Source: Bacteroidota bacterium
GTDB taxonomy: Bacteria; Bacteroidota; Bacteroidia; Chitinophagales; Chitinophagaceae
Assembly (NCBI GenBank): GCA_023409975.1
Contig: JAEYQO010000100.1
Location: 1-26,606, forward strand
Direction of reading: 5' to 3'
DNA: 26,606 bases
Made by a program: the position numbers and the translations under genes. Of this stretch, positions 7,619-15,153 are shown piece after piece; position 1 is the first letter of the stretch, and each line of letters begins with the position of its first letter. The notes under the pieces were generated by a model. That model saw nothing but the letters and a program-made list of their open reading frames with translations. It did no database searches and had not been told where the DNA came from.

Positions 7619-8667
7619 TTAGTTGTTCATAAGCCTCTTCAAATAACTAAACTCGGGATGTTGTAAAATATCAAGTTTTCCACCTGTGGCCTCGAATAAC
7701 GCTTGATGAGATTTCTCAAGCCGCCTGATCATGGGACTTATGATCTTACTAAACAAGTTGAAAAATGTTATTATGCCGGCTTGTGACGAAGGAACTTTGT
7801 ATCCGTTAACGTTGCTGACGATCAATATCCCTTCTGATCGCAGAGGACCGATAATCTCTTGTTTGAGGAATTGCTCTTTCAGTTCTTCTCCGGTGTTATG
7901 AAAAAGGTGATTCAATATTTCTTTCGAGTAGATGAAGCAGGTTCGTGATTCGTATTCAAAAACCACCTTTAGATAATAAAGAAATAATACTCGGTATTTA
8001 ATGATTTTGTCTTGACTTTCAAGGTTCTTGTTTATATATGCATTGACTCGAAGTAATGCTAATTCTGAGGTCTCTTTTTCAAAAATTCGGTCGTGTAACT
8101 ACAGTTGCAGTGTGTTCACCAAAAGGCTCACGCCAGAATTATTTCCCTAACAGCTGTTTATCTAAGACCTGGAATGGATCTATTAAAGACTTACCACTGA
8201 AAAACCTGTTAACAGAACCTCCAATAACGTCTGAAAGCTGAAGGAGTAGCTTGTCTTTACTCTTTCCGAACTGTATATCATTTTGCCGGAATAAATCCAC
8301 GACGTGGTCTCTTTTATGTATCGCTTAAAGCTTCCACGAAGTCAGCATAAATCATTTCGTCTGCGAATATGGAGATATCATGAAATGTAGTAAAAAGACG
8401 ATTGTAGAGTATCCCATATAAAAATTTATAGAAAGACTCTTTATACTGCAAACCAGAGTTAAGATGAATCTTTCTCTTATCAACTATTAAACAATATATC
8501 TTAAAGTTCAGGACACCGAGCCTGTTTAATATCCTTGATCGTAGGTCCTCGCGTTTTCCAATCTTTGAAGACTTCAGTTCACTATCTGGAAAATGCTTTA
8601 GTCTGACGACTAGTCGGTCAGTCTCTACTATAGGGTTTCCTGTTGACTGACCATCTATTACTAAATT
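7619..8667 (-). pseudogene. Broken DUF3800 gene (5' truncated, two frameshifts, in-frame stop)
   Basis: Minus-strand segments join into one DUF3800-type protein. From 8667 comes HFPDSELKSSKIGKREDLRS and KESFYKFLYGILYNRLF. That frame hits TAA at 8314-8316. A one-base shift near 8316-8322 continues as DHVVDLFRQNDIQFGKSKDK and LLLQLSDVIGGSVNRFF, which carries the conserved Gln-Leu-(A/S)-Asp of the family. A TAA at 8139-8141 then interrupts it before FWREPFGEH. A second shift in a run of five T (8081-8085 on the plus strand) restores the frame for SELALLRVNAYINKNL and the C-terminal winged-helix-like part ending at 7619. The usual start with a D-E-S-G motif is missing: the reading frame upstream of about 8667 runs into the tRNA terminator. 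DUF3800 proteins are RNase H-fold proteins common in mobile and defence regions. The gene is dead or badly damaged. Confidence 0.75.
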
Positions 8668-8704
8668 TGTTCTGAGAAATGATTGGGTGCAAATTCTGTG
8701 CAAA

Positions 8705-8742
8705 TAAAAAAAGGGTTTCGGGCAAATAGCCTGAAACCCTTT
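8705..8742 (-). terminator. Rho-independent terminator of the tRNA gene
   Basis: A stem of about 14 pairs (8710-8723 with 8729-8742, one G-T pair) with the loop AAATA, followed on the minus strand by a run of seven T. It lies 9 bases beyond the tRNA 3' end. Confidence 0.85.
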
Positions 8743-8751
8743 CTTCTCGCG

Positions 8752-8825
8752 TGGTCCCACCAGGGCTTGAACCTGGGACCCCCTGATTATGAGTCAGGTG
8801 CTCTAACCAACTGAGCTATAGGACC
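8752..8825 (-). tRNA. tRNA with CAU anticodon (Met or lysidine-type Ile2)
   Basis: The 74-base minus-strand sequence folds as a full cloverleaf. The acceptor stem is GGTCCTA with TGGGACC plus A73, the D arm is GCTCAGTTGGTTAGAGC, the anticodon arm is CCTGA-CTCATAA-TCAGG with anticodon CAT, and the T arm contains GGTTCAAGCC. CCA is not encoded. CAU anticodons belong to initiator or elongator Met or to Ile2, whose C34 is changed to lysidine by TilS. The acceptor pairs C4-G69 and C5-G68 are those known to favour TilS recognition in E. coli, so Ile2 is a real option. The anticodon stem lacks the three G-C pairs of an initiator. Its 3' end faces the AT-rich island, the usual orientation for integration beside a tRNA. 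Confidence 0.92.
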
Positions 8826-8853
8826 AATGTTCCGTTGCCGGAACGAAAGTGGG

Positions 8854-8861
8854 CAAAACTA
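8854..8861 (-). promoter_or_regulatory. Possible -7 element of the tRNA promoter
   Basis: The minus strand reads TAGTTTTG, matching TAnnTTTG, about 29 bases upstream of the tRNA 5' end. A small perfect hairpin (GTTCCG 8829-8834 with CGGAAC 8839-8844) lies in the leader between it and the tRNA. No good -33 box is seen. Confidence 0.4.
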
Positions 8862-8949
8862 CGAAACTTTTGAATTCAGTATGAGGTGTTTTAAGTGGTT
8901 TCAGAGAATTCCGGGATGCTGACCCACCCCTTCTATGACTGGCTGCAGG

Positions 8950-9624
8950 TTAATGATTGTCATTACCCGTATCCAACCTCCGCCAGACTGCTTCCACAAC
9001 GCGGTTGCAGCGGACGAGGTGGAAACCAAATACCAGATCGCCTTTGTAGTGCTGACTCAAATGGTCGCGGAGCATCTCACGGGCCCGACTAAGGCGCACC
9101 TTGACGTTGCTCTCCGAAATGCCGAGAACATCCATGGTTTCCGCGACGGATAGGCTTTCCATCTCGCGCAGCACAAAGGTGAGCCGGTACTTCTCCGGCA
9201 ATCGTAGAAGGGCCTGTTCCAGCGCCCGCCCCAATTCCCTGTTCATCACCACTGTCGCAGGGGTCCTGAAATCGCTATCACTTTGCTGCATCTGTCCATA
9301 TTTTGTTTCAAGTGCTTTTTCCTTCAGTTTCTGCCGCCTGAGGTGTTGCAGACATTCGTTGATCATGATCCGTGTGAGCCAGGTACTGAAGAGCGACCTG
9401 TACCCAAAGCTTTCCAGATGATGCCAGGCTTTGATATAGGCGTTCTGCATCAGATCCTCTACCTCGTGCTCATCACCAACGATCGACATGCCCACCCGGT
9501 ACATTCTGGGGTTATACCGGCGCATCAGGATCTCAAAATCATTCTTTCTCCCCGCTAAAATCCTGCTGATAATTTCCTCATCCGAAAGCCTTTCGTGCAG
9601 CACTTCCAGGTTTGTTGTCTTCAT
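8950..9624 (-). CDS. RNA polymerase ECF sigma factor (sigma-70 family)
   Basis: The protein directs core RNA polymerase to its own set of promoters. Region 2 is clear: AGRKNDFEILMRRYNPRMYR followed by DEHEVEDLMQNAYIKAWHHL, the D-x-E-D-x-x-Q pattern of the -10-binding helix. Region 4 contains LPEKYRLTFVLREMESLSVA, then TMDVLGISESNVKVRLSRAR, a helix-turn-helix with the usual S-x-x-x-V-K-x-R-L-x-R-A-R recognition helix. Length (225 residues) is slightly above the common 180-200, due to a C-terminal tail with two Cys/His-containing stretches (FGFHLVRCNRVV) often seen in Bacteroidota members. I chose ATG 9622-9624; the longer frame would need a TTG at 9654. No anti-sigma gene is adjacent. The upstream gene at 9740 is divergent, with 115 bases between the starts. 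Confidence 0.9.
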   Translation of the reverse strand: MKTTNLEVLHERLSDEEIISRILAGRKNDFEILMRRYNPRMYRVGMSIVGDEHEVEDLMQNAYIKAWHHLESFGYRSLFSTWLTRIMINECLQHLRRQKLKEKALETKYGQMQQSDSDFRTPATVVMNRELGRALEQALLRLPEKYRLTFVLREMESLSVAETMDVLGISESNVKVRLSRAREMLRDHLSQHYKGDLVFGFHLVRCNRVVEAVWRRLDTGNDNH

Positions 9625-9739
9625 ATCTTTTGTTTGGATGCTCGTAAGAACCAAAAGTTACAAAAATTCCCTGCTCTGGCTTCCACCACGCTCTTTGTAA
9701 CGTAAGGTGCTCTACCGGATCAAACAGGAAAACATTATC

Positions 9740-10078
9740 ATGTTGTACACCATCATCGCCATCTTTGCACTCGCTGCCATACTGGGTATGGTGCTGCTCT
9801 CATATGTGCTTCGCAAAAAAACCACTCCAAAAGCTGTAATGATCGGACATGGGCTGTTTGCCGCTACTGCGCTGGTGCTCCTGCTGGTCTATACATTCGA
9901 TCACCAGCCCGGACCTGTAGAAAGTCTGATCCTGTTCGTCATTGCAGCACTCGGCGGTTTCATCCTTGTGGCAAAGGACCTTACCGGGAAAGAGATTCCA
10001 AAATGGCTGGCGGTAGTTCACGGACTGACTGCCGTTGCGGGGTTCATCCTGTTACTGGTATTCACCCTGAACGCGTAG
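9740..10078 (+). CDS. Small four-helix membrane protein, 112 aa
   Basis: An uncharacterised inner-membrane protein. Four hydrophobic segments are visible: the N-terminus (YTIIAIFALAAILGMVLLSY), a second starting with AVMIGHGLFAATALVLLLVY, a third with LILFVIAALGGFILVAKDL, and a fourth with LAVVHGLTAVAGFILLLVFT. Helices 2 and 4 share the pattern H-G-L-x-A followed by L-L-L-V-x-T, which suggests an internal duplication of a two-helix unit. The start ATG at 9740 follows an AGGA-containing stretch and fits better than the upstream in-frame start at 9707, which would add a short polar extension. It is transcribed away from the sigma factor gene. It converges with the YgiD gene, 18 bases between stops, with no obvious terminator there. 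Confidence 0.75.
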   Translation: MLYTIIAIFALAAILGMVLLSYVLRKKTTPKAVMIGHGLFAATALVLLLVYTFDHQPGPVESLILFVIAALGGFILVAKDLTGKEIPKWLAVVHGLTAVAGFILLLVFTLNA

Positions 10079-10096
10079 TGATCGCATGCCTGCCAT

Positions 10097-10978
10097 CTAA
10101 CCCAGCTTCACGGAGGTCATGGTCAGGGAGCCGCCTACTGCTTTATCATTAAAGAAGCTGACCGAATCGCGGGAGGTCTGCAGGCTCAATGTGTAGAGCA
10201 AGGGCAGGTAGTGTTCCGGAGTGGGAATAGCCAGTTGGGCAGGGCGCCCCAGGGAGGAATAATTGATGAGCGGCTGGTGATTGCCTGATGTGATCAGAGA
10301 TTTAAACTGTTCGTTGATCCCTGTGGCCCAGTCGAAGCCGAAGTTGTCCTCTCCCAGCCTGTCCCAGGCCACCAGTCTGAGATTATGCACCATATTACCG
10401 CTACCAATGATTAGTACACCTTTTCTGCGCAATGCCAATAGTTCACGGGATAATTCATAGTGCCACTGTGGGCCTTTTGTATAATCGATACTGAGCTGGA
10501 ACACGGGTATGTCGGCGCCGGGATACATATGCCTTACAACCGTCCAGGTGCCGTGGTCGAGCCCCCAGTCGTGGTCCAGTTCCACTTTGGCAGACTTCAG
10601 CAGGCCGGCTGTTTCCCTGGCCAGTGCCGGATGTCCTGGTGCGGGATACTGCACTTCGAATAGTTCGCGAGGGAAACCCCCGAAATCATGGATGGTCTTT
10701 GGGAACTCCATCGCAGTGATCTTAGTCCCTTTGGTGAACCAGTGTGCGGAGATCACCAGCACTGCCGCAGGCTTAGGGATTTGTTGTCCCATTGCCTTCC
10801 AGTTGCGACTAAACCCGTTGTCTTCGATGCCATTCATGGGAGAACCATGTCCGATGAAGAGTACGGGCATCAGCTTGTCCTGTTCCGGAAGGCCGCTGGT
10901 GAAGGCTCTGAATGCCGACAGGGTAGTAATTCCCGCTGCCCCGAGGAGTATGGTCCGGAGGAAGTCTTTCCGCTGCAT
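10097..10978 (-). CDS. ygiD: 4,5-DOPA dioxygenase-type extradiol dioxygenase (YgiD/LigB fold)
   Basis: A non-haem metal enzyme of the DODA/LigB family that opens catechol rings next to the hydroxyls. Seen in sequence: VLFIGHGSPMNGIE (residues about 39-52; metal-binding His and the H-G-S-P signature), VLVISAHWFT (about 75-84), HDFGGFP (about 99-105), LDHGTWTVVRHMYP (about 145-158) and a late GSGNMVHNL. These are the usual YgiD landmarks, with the expected His ligands present. Unlike E. coli YgiD it carries about 35 extra N-terminal residues with a hydrophobic stretch (FLRTILLGAAGITTLSAF), which could be an export signal or anchor. This would place the enzyme outside the cytoplasm; the length of the segment alone does not prove it. 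The ATG follows the stop of the VOC gene by 1 base (TGA-T-ATG), so it is translationally coupled. Confidence 0.85.
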   Translation of the reverse strand: MQRKDFLRTILLGAAGITTLSAFRAFTSGLPEQDKLMPVLFIGHGSPMNGIEDNGFSRNWKAMGQQIPKPAAVLVISAHWFTKGTKITAMEFPKTIHDFGGFPRELFEVQYPAPGHPALARETAGLLKSAKVELDHDWGLDHGTWTVVRHMYPGADIPVFQLSIDYTKGPQWHYELSRELLALRRKGVLIIGSGNMVHNLRLVAWDRLGEDNFGFDWATGINEQFKSLITSGNHQPLINYSSLGRPAQLAIPTPEHYLPLLYTLSLQTSRDSVSFFNDKAVGGSLTMTSVKLG

Positions 10979-10979
10979 A

Positions 10980-11471
10980 TCAATCTGCTAATTGTAAAAG
11001 CTCCTCCAAATTTAATGAATGTGTGTACATGTTTATTCGTCCTTCTTCGTCGCGCGGCCAGGATTCCCGGGGCTTATCCCAGTAAAGCTCTACGCCGTTC
11101 TGGTCCGGATCCCGCAGATAGAGGGCTTCGGAAACTCCGTGATCGGAAGCGCCGTCAAGTTGCCATTCCGCTTGCAGCAGACGTTTGAGAATATCTGCAA
11201 GGTCTTTTCTTGTAGGATATAATATTGCCAGGTGATACAGTCCCACACCCCTGGCTGGTGCCGGAGGCGCTCCCTTACTCTGCCAGGTATTCAGCCCGAT
11301 ATGGTGGTGATAGCCCCCTGCTGATACGAAGGCCGCCTGATCGCCATAGAGCTGGACCAGTTCGAATCCGAGCAATCCCACATAGAAGTCCAGGGCACGC
11401 TGCAAGTCAGCCACTTTGAGATGGACGTGACCAATAGAGGTAAGCGGTGGTATTTTATATCCAGCATCCAT
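10980..11471 (-). CDS. VOC-family protein, glyoxalase/catechol 2,3-dioxygenase-like
   Basis: The fold of two beta-alpha-beta-beta-beta modules is readable. The first is IGHVHLKVADLQRALDFYVG with LGFELVQLYGDQAAFVSAGG and HHHIGLNTW. The second is GLYHLAILYPTRKDLADIL with ALYLRDPDQNGVELYWDKP. The metal-binding positions His (in GHVHL), His (in GLYHL) and Glu (in GVELY) are present, as in CatE-like extradiol dioxygenases and glyoxalases. With 163 residues it matches single-domain CatE-type members in size. The start used is ATG 11471; another ATG lies 9 bases upstream. It is the first gene of a two-gene unit with the YgiD-type dioxygenase, which hints at a shared aromatic (catechol-type) substrate. 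That link is inference. Confidence 0.85.
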   Translation of the reverse strand: MDAGYKIPPLTSIGHVHLKVADLQRALDFYVGLLGFELVQLYGDQAAFVSAGGYHHHIGLNTWQSKGAPPAPARGVGLYHLAILYPTRKDLADILKRLLQAEWQLDGASDHGVSEALYLRDPDQNGVELYWDKPRESWPRDEEGRINMYTHSLNLEELLQLAD

Positions 11472-11796
11472 AAAGAACAATTTGCGATTATTTCCACAAA
11501 GTTCCGCTTAAATCCATTCGGATTCGGTATTTAACATATCGAGTAGCCCAATAAGAGAATAGGCCTGACAGATTTGAATGCTATCTGACCTCATACGAAA
11601 ACCCCTGTAGCTATTGCCCGGGGGTTAAACGGATTGCAGGCTCAGGGCCGCTATAGATATTTATAACTAACGGCTAGTGGTGAGCTCCCGTGGTTCCTCA
11701 ACTATTAGCTGACGACTAAAACCTGTAAGCTTTGTCCATAGTTTTATAATAACGAGGTGGGGGATTCGGGCGAACTTTGCAGGTAAATGATGTGTT
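11472..11796. other. Divergent intergenic region between the VOC and copper ATPase genes
   Basis: About 325 bases that should hold promoters for both flanking operons. I see a GC-rich inverted repeat (AACCCC at 11600-11605 against GGGGTT at 11621-11626) and a G-rich stretch (AGGTGGGGGATTCGGG) about 25 bases before the copper ATPase ATG. No clean TTTG/TAnnTTTG pair was found, and no metal-regulator operator could be recognised. Confidence 0.4.
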
Positions 11797-14217
11797 ATGG
11801 CGGAAGAAAGGCTGGAAATACCGTTGTTGCATGTGGATAGTGATCATTGTGCAATGATCGTTCAGAAGGGGCTGAAGGAAATTGAAACGGTGCAGGATGT
11901 AAAAGTGGATCTGAATAACCAGCGTGCGGTGATCACGACTACCGACGCGGAGGAGCTTACACCATTAGCGGTGAAGCGTATCCGTGAGCTGGGCTATGAT
12001 GTTCCGACAATAAAAAAGACGCTGCCGGTGACAGGCATGACCTGTGCCTCCTGTGCCTCCAGCGTGGGAAGCATCCTGAGCTATCAGCCCGGGGTGGTTA
12101 CTGCGGCCGCCAACTATGCCAACAATAGTGTGAGCTTCGAGTACGTGGCAGGCATGATCGATCCTGCAGAACTGAAAGCAGCCGTTCAGGCTGTGGGGTA
12201 TGATATCATTATTGACGAAACAAGTTCTGCCACCGAAAGCCTGGAAGCCCTCCAGCAAAAACAGGCACGCATCCTGCAGCGCAATACCATCATTTCGTTG
12301 ATTCTGGCTCTGCCCCTTGTGGTTATCGGGATGTTTTACATGGACCTCCCCTACGCAAACTATATTATGTGGGCACTAGCGACTCCAATCGTTCTGGTGT
12401 CCGGTCGCCGATTCTTCATCAATGCCTGGAAGCAAACCAGGCACCGATCTGCGAATATGGATACACTGGTGGCGATGAGCACCGGTATCGCCTACCTCTT
12501 CTCGGTGTTTAATACCTTATTTCCTGAGGTCTGGCATGCGCAGGGCTTGCATGCTCATGTCTACTTTGAAGCTGCAGGTGTGATCATTGCTTTCATCCTG
12601 CTGGGAAGGTGGCTGGAAGAAAGAGCGAAGGGTGAGACTTCATCGGCTATTAAGAAACTGATGGGATTGCAGCCGGATACCGTGACCCGGATTCTGGCGG
12701 GTGGGGTTCAGGAATCGGTTGCTCTTTCGCAGGTGAGGCAGGGCGACCTGTTGCTGGTGCGGCCAGGAGAGCGGATTGCAGTAGATGGACTGATCGTGGA
12801 TGGAAGTTCTTTTGTAGATGAAAGCTCCCTGACAGGAGAACCAATAGCCGTTAGAAAAGAGCAGGGAGAGAAAGTTTATGCGGGCACCATCAACCAGAAA
12901 GGAAGTTTACGGTTCCGGGCGGTGAAAGTGGGCAGCGATACCGTGCTGGCACATATCATTCAAGCCGTAAAAGAGGCGCAGGGAAGCCGGGCACCTGTGC
13001 AGCAACTGGTGGATAGAGTCGCGGCCATCTTTGTACCGGCGGTTATCGGTATCGCCGTGCTGACGCTGATCGTCTGGCTGATCGTTGGAGAGAACGGGTT
13101 CACCCAGGGCTTGCTGGCGATGATTACCGTTCTTGTTATTGCCTGTCCCTGTGCGTTAGGATTGGCGACTCCCACCGCCATCATGGTGGGTGTGGGCAGG
13201 GGTGCTTCCAATGGCATTCTGATCAAAGATGCACAGAGCCTGGAGCTAAGTCATAAGATCGACACGATACTACTGGATAAAACAGGGACGATTACAGAAG
13301 GGAAACCGCAGCCGGGCAGCATCACCTGGAAAGACGGAGCAGACCCGGACCGACTGGGTGCCATACTTTACAGCCTCGAATTGCAATCGGAACACCCGGT
13401 GGCGGAGGCCATCGTCAGCTACAACAGAAAGAGGGGATTGAAAGCAGTGGATATCGGGCATTTTGAAAGCCATACAGGTAAAGGTGTATCGGGCATTTTG
13501 GAGGGAACAGTTTATCTGGCGGGGACAGAGAAGTTCCTGCGTGACCAAAACATTAGTTTCCCGGAAGAGCTGCTTCAGGCGGCAAACAGTCCGGAAGCAC
13601 AGGCGGGCACCAACATCTGGTTTACTGAGAACGGAATAGCCGTGGCGCTGGTGACTGTTACAGATGAAATCAAGGCGAGTTCAGCTGCAGCTATCCGGCA
13701 GTTGAAGCTGATGGGCATTACACCTTATCTCGTATCGGGCGATCGTACAGCAGCGGCTCAGTTGGTAGCAGACAAGGTGGGTATTGAACACGTGATGGCG
13801 GAGACCCTTCCGGCCGACAAAGCAGAGCTGGTTCGGAAACTACAGACGGAAGGTAAAGTAGTGGCGATGGTGGGTGATGGTATCAACGACAGCGAGGCCC
13901 TTGCTCAGGCTGATGTCAGCATCGCCATGGGTAAGGGTACGGATATTGCAATGGATGTGGCGAAGATGACCTTAATATCTTCAGACCTTGGGAGCATTCC
14001 CAAAGCCATCCGGCTCTCGCAACAGACCGTGAAGATCATCCGGCAGAACCTGTTCTGGGCCTTCATTTATAACGTCATTGGCATTCCCCTGGCAGCCGGA
14101 ATACTGTACCCTTTCAACGGATTCCTGCTGGATCCAATGATCGCGGGCGCGGCCATGGCATTGAGTAGTGTCAGTGTGGTGAGCAACAGTCTTAGACTAA
14201 AGTGGATGAAACTCTAA
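11797..14217 (+). CDS. copA: Copper-translocating P1B-type ATPase
   Basis: An inner-membrane pump that uses ATP to export Cu(I). Seen: an N-terminal HMA-like domain whose metal loop is degenerate (HVDSDHCAMIVQKGL, no C-x-x-C), a second HMA domain with TGMTCASCASSV (Cys83 and Cys86), several membrane helices, TGEP at 346-349, the ion-path motif ACPCALGLATP with Cys450-Pro-Cys452, the phosphorylated Asp494 in DKTGT, the nucleotide-domain S-E-H-P at 531-534, and GDGIND at 693-698. The CPC motif and HP pair are those of the P1B-1 group, specific for monovalent copper or silver. All catalytic residues are present and length (806) is typical. A small HMA protein gene follows 42 bases after its stop. 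No CsoR- or CueR-type regulator is nearby. Confidence 0.95.
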   Translation: MAEERLEIPLLHVDSDHCAMIVQKGLKEIETVQDVKVDLNNQRAVITTTDAEELTPLAVKRIRELGYDVPTIKKTLPVTGMTCASCASSVGSILSYQPGVVTAAANYANNSVSFEYVAGMIDPAELKAAVQAVGYDIIIDETSSATESLEALQQKQARILQRNTIISLILALPLVVIGMFYMDLPYANYIMWALATPIVLVSGRRFFINAWKQTRHRSANMDTLVAMSTGIAYLFSVFNTLFPEVWHAQGLHAHVYFEAAGVIIAFILLGRWLEERAKGETSSAIKKLMGLQPDTVTRILAGGVQESVALSQVRQGDLLLVRPGERIAVDGLIVDGSSFVDESSLTGEPIAVRKEQGEKVYAGTINQKGSLRFRAVKVGSDTVLAHIIQAVKEAQGSRAPVQQLVDRVAAIFVPAVIGIAVLTLIVWLIVGENGFTQGLLAMITVLVIACPCALGLATPTAIMVGVGRGASNGILIKDAQSLELSHKIDTILLDKTGTITEGKPQPGSITWKDGADPDRLGAILYSLELQSEHPVAEAIVSYNRKRGLKAVDIGHFESHTGKGVSGILEGTVYLAGTEKFLRDQNISFPEELLQAANSPEAQAGTNIWFTENGIAVALVTVTDEIKASSAAAIRQLKLMGITPYLVSGDRTAAAQLVADKVGIEHVMAETLPADKAELVRKLQTEGKVVAMVGDGINDSEALAQADVSIAMGKGTDIAMDVAKMTLISSDLGSIPKAIRLSQQTVKIIRQNLFWAFIYNVIGIPLAAGILYPFNGFLLDPMIAGAAMALSSVSVVSNSLRLKWMKL

Positions 14218-14259
14218 TTATAAAACGAGCGGTGATGAACCGCCCATAAAACTTTGAAC

Positions 14260-14472
14260 ATGCGTCAGTTAAAATTCAAGACCAATATCACCTGTTCGGG
14301 ATGCGAGGCTAAAGTAACACCTGTACTGAACAGTACCTTCGGAGAGGGCAACTGGAAAGTTGACGTCAATACCCCGGAAAAAATTCTGGTGGTTACGAAG
14401 GAAGATGTGCAGCCGGAAGAAGTGAAAAAGGCCTTGCGGAAAGTAGGGTTTCAGGCCGAGGAACTGGCCTAG
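14260..14472 (+). CDS. HMA-domain copper chaperone-like protein, 70 aa
   Basis: A single heavy-metal-associated domain. The start MRQLKFKTNITCSGCEAKVT gives a first strand and the C-x-x-C metal site (Cys12, Cys15), followed by the expected helix, the second and third strands (WKVDVNTPEKILVV) and a last helix and strand ending GFQAEELA. It probably carries Cu(I) in the cytosol and hands it to the pump encoded just upstream. The site is T-C-S-G-C rather than M-x-C-x-x-C; the missing Met is seen in other Bacteroidota members. ATG 14260 was chosen over a TTG 6 bases upstream. It lies 42 bases after copA, so cotranscription is likely. Confidence 0.88.
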   Translation: MRQLKFKTNITCSGCEAKVTPVLNSTFGEGNWKVDVNTPEKILVVTKEDVQPEEVKKALRKVGFQAEELA

Positions 14473-14487
14473 CCCGTCGCGTTCTGT

Positions 14488-14519
14488 TTTGCCTTTGGCG
14501 GAATAAGTTGCTAGCTTTG
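14488..14519 (+). promoter_or_regulatory. Bacteroidota-type promoter of the membrane protein/winged-helix operon
   Basis: TTTG at 14488-14491 and TAGCTTTG at 14512-14519, separated by 20 bases, match the full Bacteroidota housekeeping consensus. Transcription would begin near 14525, giving a leader of about a dozen bases before the ATG at 14539. It is the clearest promoter in the window. Confidence 0.65.
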
Positions 14520-14538
14520 GAAGGCAAAGTATCTATCA

Positions 14539-15153
14539 ATGAAAGCAGAACAGGAGTACATGCAGGATATCGCGGAGATCCGCACCATGATGGAGCGATC
14601 TTCGCGATTTCTATCTCTTTCGGGCTGGGCGGGCATTATGGCTGGTATTTATGCGCTGGCTGGTGTCTGGGTTGCTGTTAGTATTCTTGGATTCCATCCC
14701 AACAGGATGGTCTACCATTTTGGAACTGCATCAGAACGTTTACAATTACTGGGGATGGGTGCCGTGGTAATGGTGCTGGCGATCAGCACAGCCATGCTCT
14801 TATCTTCAAGGAAGGCAAAATCAAAGGGAGAGAACGGCTGGAATGCTACATCCCGGCGCTTGCTATTTAACATGGGTGTCCCCCTGGTTGCCGGCGGGGT
14901 GCTGATACTGATCCTGTTTCAGAACGAGCTTGCCGGACTGGTGATCCCCTGCACACTAGTGTTTTATGGTCTGGCGCTTTTCAATGCCAGCAAATACACA
15001 CTGGATGAGGTGCGCTACATGGGGTTGATACAGACCGGTCTGGGATTGCTTGCGGCCGGGTTTATTGAGTTCAGTGTAATACTCTGGGCGGTGGGCTTCG
15101 GGTTGGTGCATATCGGTTATGGCATTTATATATACTTCAAGTACGACAAGTGA
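14539..15153 (+). CDS. Integral membrane protein, 204 aa
   Basis: An uncharacterised membrane protein with a soluble N-terminal helix (EQEYMQDIAEIRTMMERSSR) and about six hydrophobic segments, near residues 28-50, 70-88, 109-127, 131-150, 160-178 and 180-200. This layout, an acidic helical leader ending in E-R-S-S-R-F before the first membrane span, is frequent in Bacteroidota membrane proteins paired with a small winged-helix regulator. The next gene, exactly such a regulator, starts inside this gene's stop codon (GTGA overlap at 15150-15153). The two are therefore one transcription and translation unit. The role may be as membrane sensor or as target of the regulator. That is inference. Confidence 0.8.
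   Translation: MKAEQEYMQDIAEIRTMMERSSRFLSLSGWAGIMAGIYALAGVWVAVSILGFHPNRMVYHFGTASERLQLLGMGAVVMVLAISTAMLLSSRKAKSKGENGWNATSRRLLFNMGVPLVAGGVLILILFQNELAGLVIPCTLVFYGLALFNASKYTLDEVRYMGLIQTGLGLLAAGFIEFSVILWAVGFGLVHIGYGIYIYFKYDK

Noticed and set aside
8668..8760. Upstream extension of the DUF3800 frame to an ATG inside the tRNA region
   Set aside because: This part reads through the tRNA terminator hairpin and the tRNA 3' end; it does not look like the family's N-terminus and cannot be a real start.
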